Assembly: GCA_002471015.1 (NCBI GenBank)
Contig: DKPB01000083.1
Location: 1-64,000 of the forward strand
DNA: 64,000 bases
Direction: 5' to 3'
DNA from: Stenotrophomonas sp. UBA7346
Lineage (GTDB): Bacteria > Pseudomonadota > Gammaproteobacteria > Xanthomonadales > Xanthomonadaceae
A model generated the notes under the pieces. It worked only from the letters and a program-made list of their open reading frames with translations, did not search any database and had not been told where the DNA came from. Numbering within the stretch: position 1 is the first letter of the stretch; the number at the start of each line of letters is the position of its first letter. The position numbers were made by a program, and so were the translations under genes. Positions 36,571-43,877 of the stretch are shown here, piece by piece.

Positions 36571-37869
36571 ATGGTCAGCAACGCTTATCAATCCGGCTTC
36601 GGCAATGAGTTCGCCACCGAGGCTGTGCCCGGCACCTTGCCGGTAGGTCGCAATTCGCCGCAGCAGGTGGCGCACGGGCTGTATGCCGAACAGCTGACCG
36701 GCACCGCCTTCACCGCGCCGCGCGGCAGCAACCGCCGCAGCTGGCTGTACCGCATCCGCCCGGCGGCGATGCACGGTGAATTCACCTCGTTCGAGCAGCC
36801 GCACCTGCACAGCGATTTCAGCCATGCGGCCGCTTCGCCCAACCAGCTGCGCTGGGACCCGCTGCCGCTGCCCACCACGCCCACCGATTTCGTCGAGGGC
36901 CTGTACACGATGGGCGGCAACGGCTCGGCCGAAGCCCATAGCGGCGCAGGCATCCACCTGTATGCGGCCAACGCCGACATGCGCGGGCGCTACTTCTACA
37001 ACGCCGATGGCGAGCTGTTGATCGTGCCGCAGCTCGGCCGCCTGCGCCTGCGCACCGAGCTGGGCGTGATCGAGATCGAACCGCAGCAGATCGCGGTGAT
37101 CCCGCGCGGCGTGCGCTTCGCGGTGGAACTGCCGGATGGCCAGGCGCGTGGCTATGTCTGCGAGAACTTCGGCGCGCTGCTGAAGCTGCCCGACCTCGGC
37201 CCGATCGGCAGCAATGGCCTGGCCAACCCGCGCGACTTCGAAACCCCGGTCGCCGCCTTCGAAAACCTCGACGGCCAGTTCGAGCTGGTGGCCAAGTTCC
37301 AGGGCCGCCTGTGGCGCGCCGACATCGGCCACTCGCCGCTGGACGTGGTCGGCTGGCACGGCAACTACGCGCCGTACCGCTACGACCTGCGCCACTTCAA
37401 CACCATCGGCTCGATCAGCTACGACCACCCGGATCCATCGATCTTTCTGGTGCTGCATTCGGCCAGCGATACCCCGGGCACCAGCAACCTGGATTTCGTG
37501 ATCTTCCCGCCGCGCTGGCTGGTGGCGCAGAACACCTTCCGCCCGCCGTGGTTCCACCGCAACATCGCCAGCGAGTTCATGGGCCTGATCCACGGTGCCT
37601 ACGACGCCAAGGCCGAGGGCTTCGTGCCCGGCGGTGCGTCGATGCACAACTGCATGACCGGCCACGGCCCGGATGCGGCCACCTTCGACAAGGCCTCGCA
37701 GGCCGACCTGTCCAAGCCCGACGTGATCACCGACACCATGGCCTTCATGTTCGAGACCCGTGGCGTGATCCGCCCGACCGAACAGGCCATGCAGGCCGCG
37801 CACCGCCAGCGTGGCTACCAAGCCTGCTGGAGCGGGCTGCGCAACAACTTCGCGCCGCCGAAGAACTGA
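36571..37869 (+). CDS. hmgA: Homogentisate 1,2-dioxygenase
   Basis: This 432-residue ring-opening enzyme turns homogentisate into maleylacetoacetate. The cupin core shows the iron-site segments HRNIASEFMGLIHG and ASMHNCMTGHGPDA. N-terminal GFGNEFATEAVPGTLP and YAEQLTGTAFTAPR are also typical. It starts at the ATG at 36571. A GTG one codon earlier is also possible. Loss of this gene gives pyomelanin. It is probably cotranscribed or coregulated with hppD. The isomerase and hydrolase that finish the pathway are not nearby. Confidence 0.95.
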   Translation: MVSNAYQSGFGNEFATEAVPGTLPVGRNSPQQVAHGLYAEQLTGTAFTAPRGSNRRSWLYRIRPAAMHGEFTSFEQPHLHSDFSHAAASPNQLRWDPLPLPTTPTDFVEGLYTMGGNGSAEAHSGAGIHLYAANADMRGRYFYNADGELLIVPQLGRLRLRTELGVIEIEPQQIAVIPRGVRFAVELPDGQARGYVCENFGALLKLPDLGPIGSNGLANPRDFETPVAAFENLDGQFELVAKFQGRLWRADIGHSPLDVVGWHGNYAPYRYDLRHFNTIGSISYDHPDPSIFLVLHSASDTPGTSNLDFVIFPPRWLVAQNTFRPPWFHRNIASEFMGLIHGAYDAKAEGFVPGGASMHNCMTGHGPDAATFDKASQADLSKPDVITDTMAFMFETRGVIRPTEQAMQAAHRQRGYQACWSGLRNNFAPPKN

Positions 37870-37870
37870 G

Positions 37871-38377
37871 TCAGGCTGGCAGCGGTGCCAGCACCGCTGC
37901 CAGATGTGCCTCCGGCAATACTTCCTGCAGGCGCCCGCGGACCCGCTGGGTGTAGCCATCGGAGGTCATTGCCGGCAGGTGGCTCAGCGCCAGCTTCAGC
38001 GCGCTGACGGTATCGGCCTCCGCGCGCGCGGCCTGCAGCAGCTTGTGCAGCTGGGCAGCGGTGGGGTTGCGCTGCAGTGCCAGGATGTCCAGTACATAGA
38101 TGCGTGCGGCCACCATCGAGCGTCGCCGCTCCACCGGTGCAGCGGCCACGGGCGCAGCGGGTGCCGTGCTTGTGGCGGCAGCATCCTCGGCCAGTACATA
38201 GCCCTCGCGCTGAAGCTGCGCGATCAGCGCCGCCGCGTCGTCCCCCAGCATGCCGCCGAGCTCGGCCAGGCTGCGTTTGCCATCACACAGGATCAGCGCC
38301 CTGCGTTGGCGCAGGTCCAGCGCGTTGCCGTGCGTCTGCAGCACGGTGCGGCCACGTTCGGTCTTGAGCGGGTGCAT
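37871..38377 (-). CDS. Protein of unknown function with winged-helix-like N-terminus
   Basis: The 168-residue protein starts MHPLKTERGRTVLQTHGNAL. The next part (DLRQRRALILCDGKRSLAELGGMLG...LIAQLQREGYV) looks like a winged helix. An Ala/Pro linker follows, then a helical C-terminal domain. I recognise no named family. It could be a small regulator. Its stop lies one base from the convergent hmgA stop. Confidence 0.6.
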   Translation of the reverse strand: MHPLKTERGRTVLQTHGNALDLRQRRALILCDGKRSLAELGGMLGDDAAALIAQLQREGYVLAEDAAATSTAPAAPVAAAPVERRRSMVAARIYVLDILALQRNPTAAQLHKLLQAARAEADTVSALKLALSHLPAMTSDGYTQRVRGRLQEVLPEAHLAAVLAPLPA

Positions 38378-38508
38378 GGGGATGGGAGCAGGCGGGGTGA
38401 GTGCCCAGACTGTCGCCTGCAGGTGAAATCACGATGACAAAGGTGTCTTCGCGCGTGCTAGGCACGGTTGCGGCTAGACTCCACCGCGGACCCCGCTGGA
38501 GTCACCGC

Positions 38509-39102
38509 ATGAAGCGCATCGCCTTGCCGTTATCCCTGTTGGCCATGCTGCTGGCAGCCTGCCAACGCACGCCACCGGCCGAGCCTGTGGCAACTGGACC
38601 CGCCGCCGCACCGGCAGCGCAGGCCACGCCCGCACTCCCCGCCACGGCGGTGGTGGCGGGTGACGCGGATTGGCAGGGCTATGGGCCCGCACAGTTGGGC
38701 ATCGATGTGGAACAGCTGCGCGTGGCCTGGGGGGAGGAACTGCAGGGCGACGCGGCCGCTGATGGCGGCTGCTACTACCTCTCGTCGCCGGCGAACACCC
38801 CGGCAGGGCCTTTCTTCATGCTCGAAGGCAACCAGTTCCTCCGCTATGACGTGCGTGGGGGCGACGTCCCGGCGCCGGGTGGGGGTCGGATAGGCATGGA
38901 TCTGGCGCAGCTGCAGGCGCTGTACCCGCAGGCTGAGGCGCCCCAGCCCCACAAATACGTGGATGGCGGCAAAGTGCTGCGGGTGCCGGCCAGCGATGGC
39001 AGCCAGAGCTGGCTGGTGTTCGAGCTCGGCGCCGATGGCAGGGCCAGTGCCTGGCGGGTAGGCGTGCCGCCGCAGGTGGATTACGTCGAAGGCTGCGGCT
39101 GA
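38509..39102 (+). CDS. Small lipoprotein of unknown function
   Basis: The ATG at 38509 with GGAG upstream gives 197 residues with a lipobox (LAAC, Cys18), so it is an exported lipoprotein. A Pro/Ala/Thr-rich tether is followed by a domain with GYGPAQLGIDVEQLRVAWG, a single GGCYYLSS loop, and IGMDLAQLQALYPQ. It ends DYVEGCG. I cannot assign a function. An upstream in-frame ATG at 38401 would hide the leader. Confidence 0.7.
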   Translation: MKRIALPLSLLAMLLAACQRTPPAEPVATGPAAAPAAQATPALPATAVVAGDADWQGYGPAQLGIDVEQLRVAWGEELQGDAAADGGCYYLSSPANTPAGPFFMLEGNQFLRYDVRGGDVPAPGGGRIGMDLAQLQALYPQAEAPQPHKYVDGGKVLRVPASDGSQSWLVFELGADGRASAWRVGVPPQVDYVEGCG

Positions 39103-39164
39103 TACGCTGCTGCCCGCAACAGGCGGCCCCGGGTCGCCGCCATCCACGCCGGGAGAAACGAAGG

Positions 39165-40118
39165 ATGTTTGAAGCGATCGCATGGTTTGTACTGGGTCTG
39201 GTGCTGTTGGCCCTGGGCGGTGACTCCATCGTCAAGGCCGCCTCCGGCCTGGCCCAGCGTTTCGGCGCCTCGCCTTTTGTTGCCGGCTTGCTGCTGGTGG
39301 CCTTCGGTACCTCGCTGCCGGAGCTGGTGGTCAACGCCCGCGCGTTTGCCGTAGGGGCGCAGGAGCTGGCCCTGGGCAATGCGGTAGGCAGCAACATCGT
39401 CAATGTCGGTTTGACCCTGGCGCTGGCGGCCCTGGCCTATCCGTTGCTGGTGCGCACCCGTCTGCTGTCGCCGCTGCTGGTGCTGCTGGCGGTGGCCAGC
39501 CTGGCCCTGATCGTGTTCGGCCTGGATGGTGCCATCAGCCGCATCGAAGGCATCGTGCTGCTGCTGGGCTTCGTGGGGATGCTGGCGTTCATGCTGCGCC
39601 GTGCGCGGCAGGAACCGGCGGCGCTGCAGGAGGCAATTGCCGACTACGCCACCACCCGCACCGTGCTTGGCTTGAACCTGATCCGCCTGGTCATCGCCGC
39701 GGTGGTGCTGTACTACGGTGCGCGCTTTGTCGTGCAGTCCGCGCCGGTGATTGGTGCAGCCTGGGGCATGTCGCCGCTGTTGACCGGCCTGTTGCCGGTG
39801 GCCATTGGCACCGCGCTGCCGGAGGTGGCAGCCGCCATTGCCGCGGCACGCCGCGGGCAGGGCGACATGGTGGTGGGCCACGTGATCGGCTCCAGCCTGT
39901 TCAATGTGCTGGTGGTTATCGGCGGCATGGCGGCCCTGCGGCCGATGCCCTTGCCGGCCTCGTTCGTACGCCTGGAGCTGCCAGCGGCGATCGTGTTCGT
40001 GCTGATGCTGTACCCGATGCTGCGCGGCGACCTGAAGATCAGCCGTGGCGAAGGCGCGGTGTTGTTCGTCGCGTTCCTGGCGTGGGTAGGCCTGGAGTTG
40101 GCGCTGTTCACCTTGTAA
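39165..40118 (+). CDS. Calcium/sodium antiporter (CaCA family, YrbG-like)
   Basis: The 317-residue inner-membrane protein has ten hydrophobic segments. The two inverted alpha repeats of CaCA exchangers are visible, AFGTSLPELVVNARA plus GNAVGSNIVNV in the first half and AIGTALPEVAAAIAA plus GHVIGSSLFNV in the second. It exchanges Ca2+ or K+ for Na+. The ATG at 39165 follows GGAG at a workable distance. Confidence 0.9.
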   Translation: MFEAIAWFVLGLVLLALGGDSIVKAASGLAQRFGASPFVAGLLLVAFGTSLPELVVNARAFAVGAQELALGNAVGSNIVNVGLTLALAALAYPLLVRTRLLSPLLVLLAVASLALIVFGLDGAISRIEGIVLLLGFVGMLAFMLRRARQEPAALQEAIADYATTRTVLGLNLIRLVIAAVVLYYGARFVVQSAPVIGAAWGMSPLLTGLLPVAIGTALPEVAAAIAAARRGQGDMVVGHVIGSSLFNVLVVIGGMAALRPMPLPASFVRLELPAAIVFVLMLYPMLRGDLKISRGEGAVLFVAFLAWVGLELALFTL

Positions 40119-40311
40119 GAGCGGCGTAAGCCGTGAAACTGACAAGAACCAAGACGCCGGATTGAATGCATCTCCCTGCTGCGTTGCCCCTGCTGCTGCG
40201 GTGGCTGCGCTGCTGACGCCGGTTCCACAGGTTGGGTGGCGCCGTTGTCCCTTGCATTCAATGCCCGTGCTCGGCTTGAATCAGCGGCTCCAAGCTGACA
40301 AGGAGTCGAGC

Positions 40312-40755
40312 ATGCGTAGGTTTATGTTGATGGTTGTGGCGTGCATGGGTTTGGCTGGATGTGCGCATGTCGGCCGTAGCAGCACATGGCTGGATCCTTC
40401 CATGGCGGTGCAGTTGGCGGCTGCCGCTGGGCCGCAGCGCGGGGTGGATGGGGTGTTTGCGCTGACGGTGCGTGCCAGTGGCAATGCCGATGGCAGGTTG
40501 TACCTGAACTCCCAGTCGGATTACCGCGATCCGCGCAATCTGAGCATCAGCATCGGCCCCGGTGCAGTTCAGGAGTTGGTGGCTCAATATGGGGCGGATC
40601 CTGGCACAGCCTTGAAGGGACGCGCGATTCTGGTGCGGGGTACGGCGCGGATGGTGCGTATCGGGTTCGTTGCTGATGGCGGGCGCGTCAGCGACAAGTA
40701 TTACTACCAGACACATGTGCGGGTAGATGACGCCACGCAGCTGCAGCTGCGCTGA
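40312..40755 (+). CDS. Small lipoprotein of unknown function
   Basis: The ATG at 40312 with AAGGAG upstream gives 147 residues. The lipobox LAGC (Cys16) indicates an outer-membrane or inner-membrane lipoprotein. The mature protein is beta-rich with GVFALTVRASGNADGRLYLN, KGRAILVRGTARMVR and a final YYYQTHVRVDDATQLQLR. It resembles no family I can name. A pair of SMAG repeats follows. Confidence 0.7.
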   Translation: MRRFMLMVVACMGLAGCAHVGRSSTWLDPSMAVQLAAAAGPQRGVDGVFALTVRASGNADGRLYLNSQSDYRDPRNLSISIGPGAVQELVAQYGADPGTALKGRAILVRGTARMVRIGFVADGGRVSDKYYYQTHVRVDDATQLQLR

Positions 40756-40764
40756 AGCGGGCCT

Positions 40765-40833
40765 GTAATGCCGGGTCATGCTCGGTAGCGGCGTTACTGG
40801 GAAGGCCTCATGCCGAGCATGGCTCGGCACTAC
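40765..40833. repeat. Pair of SMAG repeats in inverted orientation
   Basis: A degenerate forward copy (GTAATGCCGGGTCATGCTCGG, 40765) and an inverted copy (40811-40833) lie between convergent genes. Confidence 0.75.
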
Positions 40834-40851
40834 AGGAGGAACTGCTCGGTA

Positions 40852-41172
40852 TTACTCTTTTGGCGGCTCCGGCCGGCTTTCCATCATCAGCGACAGCGCG
40901 GCCTTGGCCATCAGGTGGGCGCTGATCGGAGCGGTGATGAACAGGAACACGGTGATCAGCAGCTCGCGCGGCTGCGGGTCCTGGCCGAGGAAGATGTGGT
41001 ACGCCACCGAACACACCAGCACGCAGCCCACGCCCAGCGTGCTGGCCTTGGTCGGTGCGTGCAGGCGTTTGAAGAAATCGGAGAAACGCACCAGGCCGAG
41101 TGCACCGACCAGGATGAAGAAGCAGCCAAAGGCCAGCAGCGCCGACAATGCGATCTGCAGAAAGGTGATCAT
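40852..41172 (-). CDS. phaG: Cation/H+ antiporter subunit G
   Basis: The 106-residue subunit has three membrane helices and the family segment GLVRFSDFFKRLHAPTKASTLG. It is the last gene of the pha/mrp operon and its start overlaps subunit F by four bases. The whole complex exchanges Na+ or K+ for protons and helps with alkaline or salt stress. Confidence 0.92.
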   Translation of the reverse strand: MITFLQIALSALLAFGCFFILVGALGLVRFSDFFKRLHAPTKASTLGVGCVLVCSVAYHIFLGQDPQPRELLITVFLFITAPISAHLMAKAALSLMMESRPEPPKE

Positions 41173-41453
41173 TCGACGATATCCCTGCGCAGCACGAACT
41201 TGCTCAGCACAACCGTGCTGCAGAAGCCCAGCATGGCGATGATCAGTGCGGCCTCGAAGTAGATGGCCGAGTCCAGGTACATGCCGAACAGCATCAGCTC
41301 GGCGATGGCGGTGACCGACAAGGTGTCCAGCGCCAGGATCCGGTCCGGCACGGTCGGGCCGCGCAGCAGCCGCCACAGCGCCAGCAGCATGGCGATGCCG
41401 ACCACGTGCATGCACACCACCAGGGTGGTTTCGAATATCTGGTAACCGTTCAC
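41169..41453 (-). CDS. phaF: Cation/H+ antiporter subunit F
   Basis: The 94-residue subunit has three membrane helices, with LLRGPTVPDRILALDTLS typical of MrpF/PhaF. It overlaps subunit G and subunit E by four bases each, showing translational coupling. Confidence 0.92.
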   Translation of the reverse strand: MNGYQIFETTLVVCMHVVGIAMLLALWRLLRGPTVPDRILALDTLSVTAIAELMLFGMYLDSAIYFEAALIIAMLGFCSTVVLSKFVLRRDIVE

Positions 41454-41956
41454 GGGAAGATCTCCATCAGCGGCGCTTCGTAGCGGCTCTTGATCTCGTT
41501 GATCAGGGCGGTGGGGTCCTCAAGGTGCAGCACGTGCACCAGCAGGTGGCGGCGGTCCTCCGACAATGCCGCCGACACCGTGCCCGGGGTGAGGGTGATG
41601 AAGCTGGTCAGCGCGGCGATACCGTGGATGTTGGCGATGTCCAGCGGCACCCAGATGAAACCCGGCTTGAGTTTCTCTTCGCGGCCCAGCACCTGCGCGG
41701 CCACGCGCAGGTTGGACACCAGGATGTCCCATAGCACCACCGCCAGCAGCTTGGGGATGGGCCGCAATGAGCCCAGGCGGGCGAACTCGCGGTCCAGGCG
41801 CGCGGCGAACAGCGGGATCACCACGCCCAGCACCAGGCCCAGTACCAGTTGGCCCAGGTCGAAGCTGGAGGACATCACCATCCAGAACGCAACCACGGTG
41901 AAAGACAGCACCGGCGAGGGGAATATCCTGCGCAGCAGGGGGCGACGGTCACTCAT
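41450..41956 (-). CDS. phaE: Cation/H+ antiporter subunit E
   Basis: The 168-residue subunit has two hydrophobic helices near the N-terminus and the MrpE-like soluble part with LTPGTVSAALSEDRRHLLVH. It is the fourth of six operon genes, with ATGA overlaps to both neighbours. Confidence 0.92.
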   Translation of the reverse strand: MSDRRPLLRRIFPSPVLSFTVVAFWMVMSSSFDLGQLVLGLVLGVVIPLFAARLDREFARLGSLRPIPKLLAVVLWDILVSNLRVAAQVLGREEKLKPGFIWVPLDIANIHGIAALTSFITLTPGTVSAALSEDRRHLLVHVLHLEDPTALINEIKSRYEAPLMEIFP

Positions 41957-43500
41957 GGCTGCCTCACCTGCGGCGTGGTGCCGCGTACGTCCTGGAGATA
42001 CCGGTCCGGCGCCAGCAACTGGTCGGCGATGGCGTCGGTCTGGCGCATCAACGGTGCGGCAAACACGCTCATCAGCACGGCATAGCCCAGCAGCAGGCAG
42101 GCGGCGGCGGTCTCGAAGGGCCGCGCCGGGGCCTCGGCGACGTCCGCCTCGGGCGGCGCGTCGTCATCGCCGTGCACGTGCCAGAACAGGCGGATGCCGG
42201 TACGCACCAGACCCATGATGACCAGCAGGCTGGTGCCCAGCACCACGCCCCAGACCACGCCGGTATGCGCTGCGGGCACCGCCTGCAGCAGCGCGGCCTT
42301 GGCCAGGAAGCCGGCCATTGGCGGCAGCCCGGCCACCGCCACGGCAGCCAGCAGATACAGCAGGCCGGGGATGGTCTTGCCCGGCAATACCGTCCCCGGC
42401 TCATGCGCATGGCGGCGGTCGGCCTGCAGGCGCCGCCGCCGCATCAGGTCGGCGATCAGGAACAGCGCGGCGGCCACGAAGGTGCTGTGTGGCAGGTAAT
42501 ACAGGCCGGCCGAGATCGTGCCGGCATTGCCCAGCGCAAAGGCGATGAACAGCGTCGCCGCCGACACCACCACCAGATAGGCCACCAGCACGCTCATGCG
42601 GGTAGCCGCCAGCGCGCCCAGCGCCGCCACCACCAGGGTGGCGATGCCGGCCCACAACAACCAATCGCTGCCGTAGCCGCTCATCGCCCCCGCATCGGCA
42701 TCGAACCACAGCGAGCTGACCCGCAGCACCGAATACAGGCCGACCTTGGTCATGATCACGAACAGTGCGGCAACTGCCGCCGGCGCACGCGCATAGGACT
42801 CGGGCAGCCACAGGTACATCGGCAGCAGCGCGGCCTTGGAGCAGAACACCAGCAGCAGCAAGCCCAGGGCAGCCTTGGCCAACTTCAGGTGCGAGGGTGG
42901 CAACTCGACGATGCGCTGGCTGATCTCGGCCAGGTTCAAGGAACCCAGGGTGGCGTAGAGCATGCCCAGTGCGATCAGGAACAGGGTCGAGGCGGTGACG
43001 TTGAACACCACGTAGTGCAGGCCGATGCGCATGCGCAGGCCGCGCCCGCCCGAGAGCAGCAGGCCATAGGAGGCGATCAGCATCACCTCGAAGAAGACGA
43101 ACAGGTTGAAGATGTCGCCGGTCAGGAAGGCGCCGTTGAGGCCAACCAGCTGGAACTGGAACAGCGCATGGAAGTGCGGTGCGCGCCGGTCCCAGCCGGT
43201 GCAGGCATACAGCAGGCAGGCGATGGCCAGCAGCAGGGTGGTGCCCAGCATCCAGCCGGCCAGGCCGTCGGCGACCAGCGCGATGCCCAACCGTGCCGGC
43301 CAGTCGCCGAGCAGGTAGGCCGAGATCTGGCCCTGGCTGGTCTGTGCAAACAACAGCGCCACGGCCACCGCCAGCGCGGCTATGCTGGCCCAGGCCACCG
43401 TGCGCTGCACCTTAGGGCCATAGCGGCGGTGTTCGATGAACAGCGATAGCGCGGCGCCCAGCAACGGGATCAGGATCGGCAGGATCACCAGATGGTTCAT
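41953..43500 (-). CDS. phaD: Cation/H+ antiporter subunit D
   Basis: The 515-residue NuoL/M/N-type proton-channel subunit has about 14 membrane helices. Key segments include NLFVFFEVMLIASYGLLLSG and KAALLPMYLWLPESYARAPA, the Lys and Glu positions being those used for proton transfer in the family. It overlaps subunits C and E by four bases. Confidence 0.93.
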   Translation of the reverse strand: MNHLVILPILIPLLGAALSLFIEHRRYGPKVQRTVAWASIAALAVAVALLFAQTSQGQISAYLLGDWPARLGIALVADGLAGWMLGTTLLLAIACLLYACTGWDRRAPHFHALFQFQLVGLNGAFLTGDIFNLFVFFEVMLIASYGLLLSGGRGLRMRIGLHYVVFNVTASTLFLIALGMLYATLGSLNLAEISQRIVELPPSHLKLAKAALGLLLLVFCSKAALLPMYLWLPESYARAPAAVAALFVIMTKVGLYSVLRVSSLWFDADAGAMSGYGSDWLLWAGIATLVVAALGALAATRMSVLVAYLVVVSAATLFIAFALGNAGTISAGLYYLPHSTFVAAALFLIADLMRRRRLQADRRHAHEPGTVLPGKTIPGLLYLLAAVAVAGLPPMAGFLAKAALLQAVPAAHTGVVWGVVLGTSLLVIMGLVRTGIRLFWHVHGDDDAPPEADVAEAPARPFETAAACLLLGYAVLMSVFAAPLMRQTDAIADQLLAPDRYLQDVRGTTPQVRQP

Positions 43501-43877
43501 GCGCCGCCCTCCGCCTTGGCGGCATCGGCCGTCGGCAGCTCGGGCTCATGCGCGTCCACGTGGTCGCTGTGGTTGTCGCTGCGGCTGCGCATGGCCAGCA
43601 CGATGCTCACCGCGGTCATCGCGAAGGCAATCACGATGGCGGTCAGTACCAGTGCCTGCGGCAACGGGTCGGTGTAATGCACCAGGCTGGTGGCCACGCC
43701 GTCCTTGAGCACTGGTGCCTTGCCGGTCACCGGCCGCCCTGCGCTGAAGATCAGCAGGTTGGTGGCGTAGGACAGGAAGGTCATGCCCAGGATCACATCA
43801 AAGCTGCGCGCACGCAGCAGCAGGTAGATGCCGATGCCGGCCAGTACGCCGATGGCGCTTGCCAGTGCCAGTTCCAT
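43497..43877 (-). CDS. phaC: Cation/H+ antiporter subunit C
   Basis: The 126-residue NuoK-like subunit has three membrane helices (LLRARSFDVILGMTFLSYA, then ALVLTAIVIAFAMTAVSIVL) and a charged C-terminal tail that varies between species. Its start shares one base with the stop of the fused AB gene. Confidence 0.92.
   Translation of the reverse strand: MELALASAIGVLAGIGIYLLLRARSFDVILGMTFLSYATNLLIFSAGRPVTGKAPVLKDGVATSLVHYTDPLPQALVLTAIVIAFAMTAVSIVLAMRSRSDNHSDHVDAHEPELPTADAAKAEGGA

Noticed and set aside
42172..43449. Open frame of 425 aa opposite phaD
   Set aside because: Same kind of shadow frame, rich in Gln and His, opposite a well-conserved membrane protein.
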